DNA of 64,000 bases from Croceivirga radicis (GTDB lineage: Bacteria; Bacteroidota; Bacteroidia; Flavobacteriales; Flavobacteriaceae), in assembly GCF_002072105.2 (NCBI RefSeq), contig NZ_MTBC01000004.1:186001-250000 (forward strand). The letters run 5' to 3'. Of this stretch, positions 45,422 through 54,001 are shown piece after piece. The notes under the pieces are model-generated. The model was not told the DNA's origin. It worked only from the letters and a program-made list of their open reading frames with translations, and searched no databases. The translations under genes and the position numbers were made by a program. Every line of letters starts with the position of its first letter. Position 1 is the stretch's first letter.

Positions 45422-46264
45422 TTATTTAGCTCCCCACTCTGCTAAAGAATCTTTATTCATCTTTACGTAATCTGCATTTCCAGCAGCTTCAGCAGCAGCT
45501 AATGATTTTTTAGCCGCTTCAATTGCACCTTTTTTATCGCCAGACTTGGCATATATTAAAGATTGCTTACGCATCATCCAAAATGCATTTGGATTGGCAG
45601 CTACGGCCTTATCTATCCATTCTTTTGCTTTAGCAATGTCTTGTCCCTCTTCAAAATAATACGAAGCGGCAGCATAATAGTCATTTCCACTTGGACCAGC
45701 CATTGCAGCTTCAATGCTCTTCATGGCTTTCTGTTGGGTTGGCACCTCAAACTTTACCCCTACATATACTTTTTCCCAAAGGATACCAAAAAGTGCATCA
45801 TTATTGGTAATATCATCAATGGTAATGGTAAACGTTTCAATAGGCATCTCTACAGGATATACTTCTGTTTTTACCGTTGCGGCTACCTTACTAGCATCCC
45901 AATTTTGTGGTGTACCCCAATTATTGGTATCTGCATAAAAAATTACTTCCCAAACTGCTTCACCGGGTTTTGTAAATACCGCATAAGAACCAGCCTTAAG
46001 ATCTTTACCGCCTACTTTAACATCATCACTAAATGTAATAATGGTATTTTGGTTGGCACCTGTTCTCCATAATTTTCCATAAGGTACTAAGTCACCAAAA
46101 ATAGTTCTGCCTCTCATGGAAGGTCTAGAATATTCTACTGTAACGTCTGTTAGACCCACTTTTTGGGTCAATGTTGAGCTTGGGCTTGGCTGTGGTGTTT
46201 GTATCTGGGCCATTGCACCAAATGATAAAGCGAATGCCAATCCTAATAAAGCTAGTTTTTTCAT
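45422..46264 (-). CDS. DUF2911 domain secreted protein with TPR-like tail
   Basis: 280 residues. Signal peptide about 1-19 (ending GAMAQ). The DUF2911 beta domain (about 30-175) shows VEYSRPSMRGR, GKLWRTGANQNT and AGSYAVFTKPG. A C-terminal helical tail (about 180-280) has two TPR-like pairs. DUF2911 proteins are common secreted Bacteroidota proteins with no known reaction. It stands alone, read leftward into a shared terminator. Confidence 0.8.
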   Translation of the reverse strand: MKKLALLGLAFALSFGAMAQIQTPQPSPSSTLTQKVGLTDVTVEYSRPSMRGRTIFGDLVPYGKLWRTGANQNTIITFSDDVKVGGKDLKAGSYAVFTKPGEAVWEVIFYADTNNWGTPQNWDASKVAATVKTEVYPVEMPIETFTITIDDITNNDALFGILWEKVYVGVKFEVPTQQKAMKSIEAAMAGPSGNDYYAAASYYFEEGQDIAKAKEWIDKAVAANPNAFWMMRKQSLIYAKSGDKKGAIEAAKKSLAAAEAAGNADYVKMNKDSLAEWGAK

Positions 46265-46340
46265 GTTCTAGTATATTTTAGTTTTAAAACAAAACTAGAG
46301 ATAAAGCACTGCCTTAAACGTTAATAAAAACTTAAATACC

Positions 46341-47534
46341 TTATTGCGTTTTATAGAATGGCTTTACCAACGTTCTGCCATTAGTAAAAAAAGAAATATG
46401 ATAAATAGAAGAACTCAATGTACTTATATTAAACTGTTTATCTAAAATTTGTTGAGGAGTAAATGAGAGTATTTGTTTTCCCGTTACATCAAATATTTTT
46501 GCACCCAAAATAGAAGTCTCATCGGTAAACTTAAAACTTAAGAAATCACTTTCCTTTTCTAAATAAAGTAAAACATCTAACGGTACATCTTCGCTATCGA
46601 GATTTGGAATATCTTCCTCTTCATTGTTCTCGTCGTTATTATTATCGGTATCTGAATTGGTACTACCCGCATCGGTTTCATCTTCAGGAATTTTTAACAG
46701 GAACAACCTAGCTGGACTTTTGATAAAAGGTGGATTGGTGAATTTTTCACAAGAGATTAAAAATTGGTTTTGGCCAATTGCGGTTATACCTTCAACCTGG
46801 GCCAAACCAATGGGTAAATCATATTTTTTAATGGTAACACCATCAATTGACTCCACATTAAAAGGTATCAAGGCAAAAAATGGTTGTAAAGTGTTAGAAT
46901 AGCCAACCACAGCTATGGCGTTTGCATCTGGCTGCCAAGTGGCATCCGTTACCAAACCATCAATTTGTATGGTTCCAATATTTTGCGCAATATAAGAACC
47001 CGCCGTTTTGGGTATGCTATAAATCCGTGTTTGATTACTCTGCCATTGCTTTGTAAAAATATAAAGCTGATTGGTAGAAGCTAATATAGCTTCCGCATCA
47101 AAATCGCTATTTTCAGTACCGCTAAAATCAGTTTGATCAGGATAAGAAAAACTTATTTCGCCAAAAGAACTTACCGTATTATCCAAAATTTGCTGCCTTG
47201 GTACGGTATAAATGACCAAATCTTTCCTAGCCCCTTTATTATTTCCAATATCTGCTAAGTAAACCGTTGCTTCATCTGCCGTTATAGCTTCCCAATCTTG
47301 GGTTTCTATGTTGGTTAGGTCAACTTCATTTTTTATGGAAACATCAACCGTATCCAACTCATATAAAACAGTGGTATTTCCAGAATCATTAAAAGAATAA
47401 ATCTGGTTATTTATATTTAATAGACCACTACTTTCTAATAAATTCTCAGGTAAAATACCTAATTCCCGTATTTGTATTTGAGCCATTAAACTTGAGTTAA
47501 ATAAGAAAAGTAGAACATACAACGTGTTTCTCAT
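46341..47534 (-). CDS. T9SS-exported beta-propeller-like protein
   Basis: 397 residues. Signal peptide (about 1-18), then a repeated-strand domain (about 20-275) with LADIGNNKGARKDLVIY, suggestive of a propeller. An acidic Asn/Asp/Glu linker follows (about 285-315). The C-terminal 80 residues are a type A sorting domain: KIFDVTGKQILSF, STLSSSIYHISFF and a final TLVKPFYK. It would be exported by the type IX system and attached at, or released from, the surface. The function of the propeller is unknown. Confidence 0.78.
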   Translation of the reverse strand: MRNTLYVLLFLFNSSLMAQIQIRELGILPENLLESSGLLNINNQIYSFNDSGNTTVLYELDTVDVSIKNEVDLTNIETQDWEAITADEATVYLADIGNNKGARKDLVIYTVPRQQILDNTVSSFGEISFSYPDQTDFSGTENSDFDAEAILASTNQLYIFTKQWQSNQTRIYSIPKTAGSYIAQNIGTIQIDGLVTDATWQPDANAIAVVGYSNTLQPFFALIPFNVESIDGVTIKKYDLPIGLAQVEGITAIGQNQFLISCEKFTNPPFIKSPARLFLLKIPEDETDAGSTNSDTDNNNDENNEEEDIPNLDSEDVPLDVLLYLEKESDFLSFKFTDETSILGAKIFDVTGKQILSFTPQQILDKQFNISTLSSSIYHISFFTNGRTLVKPFYKTQ

Positions 47535-47624
47535 AAATCTAATTTACAGAATTATCTATGAGCCGAATCCATTAAATTCTTAATTGTTTAACTATTTATA
47601 TTTTTTATTAAACACTTTCGCTAA

Positions 47625-47632
47625 TATATTTG
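47625..47632 (+). promoter_or_regulatory. Candidate -7 element for the SRPBCC-SDR-photolyase operon
   Basis: TATATTTG is 14 bases before the ATG at 47647, a full TAnnTTTG match. The -33 region is T-rich but lacks TTG. Confidence 0.45.
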
Positions 47633-47646
47633 TTAAAAATTGAAGA

Positions 47647-48138
47647 ATGAAAGTGTACAGGTTAGTTGCAAAACAAGGATTAGCTATTTCTAAGGAAAAA
47701 GCATGGGACTTTTTGTCCAATCCTAATAACCTCAAGGAAATTACCCCAGAACACATGGGATTTAAAATTTTATCCGGAGCGGATAAAGGCATGTATCCAG
47801 GACAAATAATCCAATATAAAGTATATCCGTTTCCTGGAATTGCCACAAAATGGGTCACTGAAATTTCCCATGTTAAAGAAGGAGAATATTTTGTTGATGA
47901 GCAACGCTTTGGCCCCTATGCCTTGTGGCACCATAAGCATTTTATAAAGGAGGTTACGGGTGGTGTAGAAATGGAAGATATTATTGACTATAAAATTCCT
48001 CTAGGTTTTATTGGCAGGCTTGCGCATCCATTATTGGTAAAGCAACAATTAAAGAAAATTTTTGAGTTCCGAGAGGCTAAATTGAATGAACTATTTGGAA
48101 AGCTTAACGGATACAAAAACAGTATAAATTTTGAATAA
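47647..48138 (+). CDS. SRPBCC family protein
   Basis: 163 residues of the START/Bet v 1-like helix-grip fold, recognised by WDFLSNPNNLKEITPEHMGF, GQIIQYKV and the closing helix. Members bind hydrophobic ligands in a deep cavity; the ligand is not known here. Its stop is one base before the ATG of the SDR gene, and the photolyase follows, so it is the first gene of a three-gene unit. Association with photolyase genes recurs in bacteria, perhaps through pigment or lipid metabolism. Confidence 0.78.
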   Translation: MKVYRLVAKQGLAISKEKAWDFLSNPNNLKEITPEHMGFKILSGADKGMYPGQIIQYKVYPFPGIATKWVTEISHVKEGEYFVDEQRFGPYALWHHKHFIKEVTGGVEMEDIIDYKIPLGFIGRLAHPLLVKQQLKKIFEFREAKLNELFGKLNGYKNSINFE

Positions 48139-48139
48139 A

Positions 48140-48835
48140 ATGGAAAAGAATATTTTACTTATCGGCGGTTCTCACGGAATAGGATTTGAATTAGCAAAAA
48201 TACTTGTAGATGAAGGCTGTACCGTTTACGTAGCATCTAGAGAAAAAGACGATTTAGGAAATTTAGAGGTTAATCACATTGTTTTTGATGCCACAACAGA
48301 CACCTTAAATACGGATAGTTTACCAAAAGAATTGGATGGTTTTGCATACCTACCTGGAAGCATAAACTTAAAACCGTTTAAAATGTTATCCTTGGAAACA
48401 TTTGAGCAAGACATGCGGTTAAATTTTTTCTCATTGATAAAGGTGGTACAAAAAGTTATTCCCCTGCTAAAAGAAAAATCAAGTATGGTTTTCTTTAGTA
48501 CCGTTGCGGTAGGTACAGGAATGCCGTTCCATTCAAGCATTGCCGCCGCCAAAGGAGCCGTAGAGGGTTTTGCCAAATCGCTTGCCGCAGAATATGCTCC
48601 TAAAATAAGGGTTAATGCTATAGCCCCTTCATTGATAGATACTCCATTGGCAGACCGTTTATTAAGTAACGATAAGAAAAAAGAAATGATGGCCAAAAGG
48701 CATCCGTTAAACCGCTATGGCCAACCTAAAGATGTGGCTAATTTGGCTGCCTATCTTTTATCTGATAAATCTTCTTGGATTACCGGACAAATTATAGGTG
48801 TAGATGGCGGATTATCAACCTTAAACACCCAATGA
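48140..48835 (+). CDS. SDR family protein lacking the catalytic tyrosine
   Basis: 231 residues from ATG 48140. The fold is clear: LIGGSHGIGFELAK at the cofactor loop, FFSTVAVGTG with S120, and a C-terminal GVDGG. The YxxxK active-site motif reads IAAAK, with K138 kept but isoleucine at 134 in place of tyrosine, and the usual NNAG is LPGS. It may bind nucleotide without standard dehydrogenase chemistry or use another residue. It starts one base after the SRPBCC stop and overlaps the photolyase by 4 bp. Confidence 0.8.
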   Translation: MEKNILLIGGSHGIGFELAKILVDEGCTVYVASREKDDLGNLEVNHIVFDATTDTLNTDSLPKELDGFAYLPGSINLKPFKMLSLETFEQDMRLNFFSLIKVVQKVIPLLKEKSSMVFFSTVAVGTGMPFHSSIAAAKGAVEGFAKSLAAEYAPKIRVNAIAPSLIDTPLADRLLSNDKKKEMMAKRHPLNRYGQPKDVANLAAYLLSDKSSWITGQIIGVDGGLSTLNTQ

Positions 48836-50145
48836 TGCAAGATAAAATTTCGATATTTTGGTTCAGGAGGGATTTACGTTTGGAGGATAATGTTGGGCTT
48901 TACCAGGCCCTATCTGGAGATTATCCCATCTTACCCATTTTCATTTTCGATAAAGAAATTCTTGAAAATTTACCCAAAGATGACGCTAGGGTCACGTTTA
49001 TCTTTGAAACGCTGCAACAAATGCGAAAAACGCTTCAGGATAAAGTAGATAGCAGTCTTGCAATATTTTACGATACGCCTAAAACAGTTTTTAAAAAACT
49101 AGTTGATGATTACAACATCGAGACCGTTTTTACAAATCATGATTACGAACCTTACGCTAAACAACGAGATACCGCGGTCAAAGAATTTCTTGAGGACAAA
49201 GGAATCAATTTTAAAACATTTAAGGACCAAGTAATTTTTGAAAAAGATGAAGTTGTTAAAAATGATGGCGACCCTTATGTGGTGTACACACCCTACATGA
49301 AAAAATGGAAAGAAACATTTAACCCATCTAAAGACTTGGTAAATTATGATAGCGAAAAAAACTTTGATAGTTACGTAAAGCACAGTAGACTGCCCAACCT
49401 TAGTCTTTCAGATATGGGTTTTGAAAAATCCAAAATAGAAATACCAGATTATTTAACCACTCAACATTTAATAGCCAATTATGAGGATACCCGCAACTAC
49501 CCTTATTTAAAAAATGGAACATCTAGACTTGGGCCACATTTAAGGTTTGGTACCGTATCTGTTAGAAAAATGGTTAAGAAGGCCACAGAGGAAAAAAATG
49601 AAACCTTTTGGAACGAATTGATTTGGAGAGAATTTTTTATGCAAATTCTATATCATTATCCAAAAACGGTAAATAACGCCTTCCGCGAAAAATATGACCG
49701 CATAAATTGGCGCAATAACGAAGAGGAATTTGAAAAGTGGAAAGCCGGTAAAACGGGCTACGCCTTGGTAGATGCAGGTATGCGACAACTTAACAAAACC
49801 GGATATATGCACAACAGGGTGCGTATGTTGGTGGCTAGTTTTTTATGTAAACATTTACTTATAGACTGGCGTTGGGGCGAAGCTTATTTTGCAGAAAAGT
49901 TATTGGATTATGAAATGGCCAGCAATGTAGGTAATTGGCAATGGGCAGCTGGCAGTGGTGTAGATGCCGCACCTTACTTCAGGATATTTAATCCCATGAC
50001 CCAAGTAGATAAATTTGATAAGGACAAGAAATATATTAACCGTTGGGTAACGGATATAAATGAATTTAGCTACCCAGATAAGATGGTAAACCATAAGGAA
50101 GCTAGAGAACGTTGTTTAAAAGTATATAAAGAAGCTGTAGGATAA
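48832..50145 (+). CDS. Deoxyribodipyrimidine photolyase
   Basis: 437 residues, the size of class I CPD photolyases; ATG 48832 (ATGATG, overlapping the SDR stop as ATGA) or the next ATG may be used. The N-terminal antenna domain begins ISIFWFRRDLRLEDN. The C-terminal FAD domain has TSRLGPHLRFGTVS, LIWREFFMQ, MRQLNKTGYMHNRVRM and NVGNWQWAAGSG. It repairs UV-induced pyrimidine dimers with blue light. A (6-4) or DASH subtype is less likely on length and motif grounds. It ends a three-gene operon. Confidence 0.88.
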   Translation: MMQDKISIFWFRRDLRLEDNVGLYQALSGDYPILPIFIFDKEILENLPKDDARVTFIFETLQQMRKTLQDKVDSSLAIFYDTPKTVFKKLVDDYNIETVFTNHDYEPYAKQRDTAVKEFLEDKGINFKTFKDQVIFEKDEVVKNDGDPYVVYTPYMKKWKETFNPSKDLVNYDSEKNFDSYVKHSRLPNLSLSDMGFEKSKIEIPDYLTTQHLIANYEDTRNYPYLKNGTSRLGPHLRFGTVSVRKMVKKATEEKNETFWNELIWREFFMQILYHYPKTVNNAFREKYDRINWRNNEEEFEKWKAGKTGYALVDAGMRQLNKTGYMHNRVRMLVASFLCKHLLIDWRWGEAYFAEKLLDYEMASNVGNWQWAAGSGVDAAPYFRIFNPMTQVDKFDKDKKYINRWVTDINEFSYPDKMVNHKEARERCLKVYKEAVG

Positions 50146-50190
50146 CTTTTTTTTATTAGTACATTTAGGGATAACCAAAGAGTACTAATT

Positions 50191-51621
50191 ATGAAAAAAC
50201 TACTATTGTGTTGTTTCTTTACAGCAGCACTACCAACCCTACTCGTTGCCCAAAAAATGGGCAAAAACAAGAAAGCCGTTATTAGTTCTGTAGAAAACCA
50301 CAAAGAAAACCTTATTGCAATTAGCGATTCTATTTGGGCTTTGGCAGAAACAGCTTTTGAGGAGAGTAAATCTGCAGAAATATTAGCAAGCTATGCAGAA
50401 AAAAACGGTCTTACCGTAGCGCGCGGCGTAGCTAACATTCCAACGGCTTTTACCGCCACCTACGGCTCTGGAAAACCGGTAATTAGTATATTGGGAGAAT
50501 TTGATGCATTACCGGGGTTATCACAAAAAACAGAACCTACAAAAAATCCGTTAAACGAGGGAGCTCCAGGCCATGGTTGTGGTCATAACATGTTTGGTGC
50601 AGCAAGTTTAGGTGCGGCAATTGCTATAAAAGAACAAATAGAAGCGGGTACAATTAAAGGAACCGTTAAGTTCTTGGGAACACCAGCAGAAGAAAAATAC
50701 TTTGCAAAGGTTTGGATGGTAGAGGCTGGCCTTTGGGACGATGTAGATGTAAATATTAGCTGGCATCCTGGCGCCAATATTGAAGCAGATGTACAAAGCG
50801 GTCTTTCCCTAATCGATTTTATAGTAGAATTCTACGGACAAGCAGCGCATGCTTCTGCTGACCCTTGGAACGGAAGAAGTGCTTCTGATGCGTTAGAGCT
50901 TTACACCACCGGCATCAATTACTATCGTGAACATATTAAACCTACCTCTAGAATCCATTATCATATACAAGATGGCGGTCAAGTGGTTAATGTAGTTCCG
51001 GATTATTCTAAAATTTGGGTACGGGTAAGAGACCCAAAAAGAAAAGTAATGCTACCCACTTATGAACAGGTAAAAAAAATGGCAGAGGGTGCAGCAATTA
51101 TGGCAAATGTTGATTATAAAATTAGCTTGGTCTCTGGTATTTACGAAACATTGGTAAACCGTACTGGAGGTGAAATTATGCAAGGAAACCTAGAACTTTT
51201 AGGGCCTATTTCCTATACCCAGGAAGAAGAAGCCTTTGGTAAAGCCATACAAAAAGCTACCGGCAAGCCAGAAGTTGGTATGGACAGCAATATAAATCCA
51301 TTACTAGAAACCCAAGAATTACCTGGTGGCGGTTCTACGGATGTAGGCGATGTTAGTTGGAATGTGCCCAATATAAATTTAAGTGTAACCGTAGCGCCAA
51401 AAGATACGCCATGGCATTCGTGGGCGGTAGTAGCCTGTGGTGGAATGAGCATTGGTCATAAAGGTATGGTCTATGCCTCAAAAGCAATGGCAATGACGAT
51501 GGTAGATTTATTTGAAAATCCTAAATTGGTAACCAAAGTTAAAGAAGAGTTTAAAACAAGAAAAGGAGACGAAAAGTACGAAGCCATGATAGACGGACCG
51601 CCTCCAATTGGAAAAAACTAA
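50191..51621 (+). CDS. Secreted M20 family amidohydrolase (AbgB-like)
   Basis: 476 residues. Signal peptide about 1-20 (ending LLVAQ). M20D-type peptidase with metal-site motifs GEFDALPG, GCGHNMFG and GTPAEEKY, and a dimerisation domain starting near IDFIVEFYGQAAHA. Closest in layout to p-aminobenzoyl-glutamate hydrolase subunit B and indole-amide hydrolases; the substrate is unknown. A terminator-like hairpin lies 29 bp after the stop, inside the next gene. Confidence 0.82.
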   Translation: MKKLLLCCFFTAALPTLLVAQKMGKNKKAVISSVENHKENLIAISDSIWALAETAFEESKSAEILASYAEKNGLTVARGVANIPTAFTATYGSGKPVISILGEFDALPGLSQKTEPTKNPLNEGAPGHGCGHNMFGAASLGAAIAIKEQIEAGTIKGTVKFLGTPAEEKYFAKVWMVEAGLWDDVDVNISWHPGANIEADVQSGLSLIDFIVEFYGQAAHASADPWNGRSASDALELYTTGINYYREHIKPTSRIHYHIQDGGQVVNVVPDYSKIWVRVRDPKRKVMLPTYEQVKKMAEGAAIMANVDYKISLVSGIYETLVNRTGGEIMQGNLELLGPISYTQEEEAFGKAIQKATGKPEVGMDSNINPLLETQELPGGGSTDVGDVSWNVPNINLSVTVAPKDTPWHSWAVVACGGMSIGHKGMVYASKAMAMTMVDLFENPKLVTKVKEEFKTRKGDEKYEAMIDGPPPIGKN

Positions 51622-51629
51622 TTGATTAC

Positions 51630-52499
51630 ATGTCAAATAATTACGTTTATAGCCTGCTTTTAGCAGGCTTTTTGTCGCTTAACGCCCAACAAAAAGATAT
51701 GCAAGCGTTTATTCCGCTACTAGGTAAAACTTGGATAGCCGAAGGAGTCTGGGGTAACGGTTCTACTTTTAAACAAGAGCAAATTTTTAGAATAGCGCTA
51801 GATAGCAATCTGGTAATAACAGAAACAAAAGGGTTTCTAGACCCCGAACAAAAGGCCTTTGGGCATAGGGCCCATGGAATCCGTAAATTTGAACCCCGAA
51901 CAGGAAAAATTAAATTTTGGGAATTTGATATTGAGGGAAACACTACCGAAGGTAAAGTATATATAACAGATAAAGACATTTGGTACAGTTATGATTATGG
52001 GGGTACCCAAGTTACAGACCATTGGGAATATCTAAATGATCATACCTATAACTATACGGTTGGTGTATATGATAAAGGCGAGTGGGAGCAAATTTTTCTC
52101 AAAACACAATTTCTTGCCCTAAACAACCAATTTGAGTTTACCATTAAGCAAGTCAACTTATTTACAACAGACATAGACAATACGGCTAAATTTTACGAAC
52201 AAATATTCGGATTTAGAACAAGTGGTAACGAACATGAAAAATTTAAGCTTTTGTATCTAGATGCCCAGACGCAAATAAAGTTATTAAAAAAAGACTCCTT
52301 AACTTCAACCGAAAATAATATCATCAACTTAACTACGCCCTATTTAAACAGGGTTATTAGCCACTTAAAAAGCAATAACATTCCATATTACAAGAGTGCA
52401 AAAAAAGATGAACATCCTTTAGATAAATCAGAGTATCTAGAACAAATTTTTATTCAAGACCCAAACGGGCAGTGGATAGAGATTAGCAATGTAAATTAA
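51630..52499 (+). CDS. Secreted protein: lipocalin-like N-domain fused to a VOC domain
   Basis: 289 residues. Signal peptide (about 5-20, SLLLAGFLSLNAQQ). The N-terminal domain (about 25-165) is a beta-rich unit with FKQEQIFRIALDSNLVI, like DUF6265/lipocalin-type proteins. The C-terminal domain (about 172-289) is a vicinal-oxygen-chelate fold with VNLFTTDIDNTAKFYEQIFG and QDPNGQWIEISN. Neither chelating histidine of glyoxalases is obvious, so the activity is open. It sits 8 bp after the amidohydrolase and 7 bp before pirin. Confidence 0.68.
   Translation: MSNNYVYSLLLAGFLSLNAQQKDMQAFIPLLGKTWIAEGVWGNGSTFKQEQIFRIALDSNLVITETKGFLDPEQKAFGHRAHGIRKFEPRTGKIKFWEFDIEGNTTEGKVYITDKDIWYSYDYGGTQVTDHWEYLNDHTYNYTVGVYDKGEWEQIFLKTQFLALNNQFEFTIKQVNLFTTDIDNTAKFYEQIFGFRTSGNEHEKFKLLYLDAQTQIKLLKKDSLTSTENNIINLTTPYLNRVISHLKSNNIPYYKSAKKDEHPLDKSEYLEQIFIQDPNGQWIEISNVN
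51651..51673 (+). terminator. Terminator-like hairpin inside the VOC fusion gene
   Basis: AGCCTGCT-TTT-AGCAGGCT is an 8-bp perfect stem followed by T residues and starts 29 bases after the amidohydrolase stop. It overlaps codons 8-15 of the VOC fusion gene, within the signal peptide, so it may act as an attenuator between the two. Confidence 0.55.
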
Positions 52500-52506
52500 T
52501 CGTTTT

Positions 52507-53511
52507 ATGAGTGCAATACATAAAATTTTTCCGCTTGGCTTTCCTTGGCTAACACAAGACCCATTCTTATTCTGTGTTTACCATCAAGATAATTATCCAG
52601 AAGGGACAGAAACCTTAGGGCCAGATCAAAAACATTTAGAGGGGAGACCTTTAGGCAATGATTTTCAGAAAAAGAATGGCTTTAGAATGTATCATGGTAA
52701 AACCATACCTGGTTTTCCGTACCATCCCCATCGTGGTTTTGAAACTATTACCGTAGTAAACAAAGGTTACTGTGACCATTCGGATTCCCTTGGGGCAGCC
52801 GGCAGGTTTGGCATGGGAGATGTACAATGGATGACGGCCGGCCGTGGGGTACAACACTCAGAAATGTTCCCTTTATTGCACCAAGACAAACCCAACACTT
52901 TAGAACTCTTTCAAATTTGGTTGAATTTACCACAAAAGGATAAGTTTACAGAACCACATTTTAAAATGCTTTGGCGAGAAGATATACCTATTGTTACGGA
53001 GAATGGCACAGAATTACAACTAATTGCAGGTACGTACCACGGTAATAAAGCTCCATCTCCTGCTCCAAATTCCTGGGCAAACCTTAATGAAAACGAAGTA
53101 GCTATTTGGACTTTAAAACTTAAGCCCAATAGTACATTTACTTTACCCACAACAAATGCTACTATAAACAGGACGCTTTACTTTTACGAAGGAGAACAAT
53201 TACAGATTAACCAGGAACCAATTAAGGTTAATCATGGAATAGACCTAAACGCCAACATCAAAACAGAAATAAGCACTAATGCAAAAAGTGCCAGTTTATT
53301 GTTATTACAGGGCAAGCCTATTGCTGAACCCATAGCACAGCATGGCCCATTTGTCATGAATACTAAAAAAGAGATCGAACAAGCTTTTGAAGAATATAGG
53401 CTTACCCAATTTGGTGGTTGGCCATGGCCCTATGCTGATAATGTACATGAAAATGGTAGAGGACGTTTTGCCAACTATCCAGATGGGACAATAGTTGAAA
53501 AGGAACTATAA
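52507..53511 (+). CDS. Pirin family protein
   Basis: 334 residues, bicupin. The N-terminal cupin has the metal-binding pair in FPYHPHRGFETI, then GVQHSEMF (His and Glu), the four ligands of the pirin iron site. The C-terminal pirin_C domain ends AEPIAQHGPFVMN. Pirins may act as quercetinases or redox-sensitive regulators; the role here is unknown. It starts 7 bp after the VOC fusion gene and likely shares its transcript. Confidence 0.83.
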   Translation: MSAIHKIFPLGFPWLTQDPFLFCVYHQDNYPEGTETLGPDQKHLEGRPLGNDFQKKNGFRMYHGKTIPGFPYHPHRGFETITVVNKGYCDHSDSLGAAGRFGMGDVQWMTAGRGVQHSEMFPLLHQDKPNTLELFQIWLNLPQKDKFTEPHFKMLWREDIPIVTENGTELQLIAGTYHGNKAPSPAPNSWANLNENEVAIWTLKLKPNSTFTLPTTNATINRTLYFYEGEQLQINQEPIKVNHGIDLNANIKTEISTNAKSASLLLLQGKPIAEPIAQHGPFVMNTKKEIEQAFEEYRLTQFGGWPWPYADNVHENGRGRFANYPDGTIVEKEL

Positions 53512-53516
53512 GCTAC

Positions 53517-53547
53517 TTGAATGGTAACAGACTAAAAGTTATATTTG
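53517..53547 (+). promoter_or_regulatory. Promoter of the BLUF gene
   Basis: TTG at 53517-53519 and TATATTTG at 53540-53547, 20 bases apart, match the Bacteroidota sigma factor consensus. The leader to the ATG at 53573 would be about 20-25 bases. It overlaps the end of the pirin gene's 3' flank. Confidence 0.6.
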
Positions 53548-53572
53548 AAATACCACAACCTAACAACTAAAT

Positions 53573-54001
53573 ATGTATTCTATTATCTACCGTTCGGTAG
53601 CTGTGCCTAATTTTTCAAAATTTGATATATATCAAATGCTCAGTAAAGCAAGATCTTTCAATAATGATAATGATATTACGGGATGCCTGCTTTATCATAA
53701 CAATGAATTTGTACAACTTCTAGAAGGTGAAAAAGAAAAAATTAATTCACTTTTTGATAATATTAAGAAGGATAAAAGACACGAAAAAATCCAGACGCTA
53801 GACGAAATGGAAATTTCGGAGCGGATATTTATAGATTGGGATATGGCTTATCATGATTTTTCCGACAATACTAGTGTACCACATGAAAAAATGCGCCAAA
53901 TCGATGCTATTTTCGATAAATCTAGCGCATTTACAAAGCCAAGCAGGCTTTCTATGGATTTCTTTAAAAACGTAAATCAAATACTATTTAAGAAATCCTA
54001 A
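53573..54001 (+). CDS. BLUF domain blue-light photoreceptor
   Basis: 142 residues. The BLUF core (1-95) has the flavin-contacting residues at family spacing: Y6 (MYSIIYRS), N30 (before DNDITGCLLY) and Q48 (FVQLLEGE). Y-to-N is 24 and Y-to-Q is 42, as in AppA and PixD. A C-terminal helical cap (about 100-142) has no output enzyme, so signalling would go through a partner protein. It has its own promoter, and its 3' end overlaps the convergent murA by 4 bp. Proximity to the photolyase operon suggests a common light response (inference). Confidence 0.87.
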   Translation: MYSIIYRSVAVPNFSKFDIYQMLSKARSFNNDNDITGCLLYHNNEFVQLLEGEKEKINSLFDNIKKDKRHEKIQTLDEMEISERIFIDWDMAYHDFSDNTSVPHEKMRQIDAIFDKSSAFTKPSRLSMDFFKNVNQILFKKS

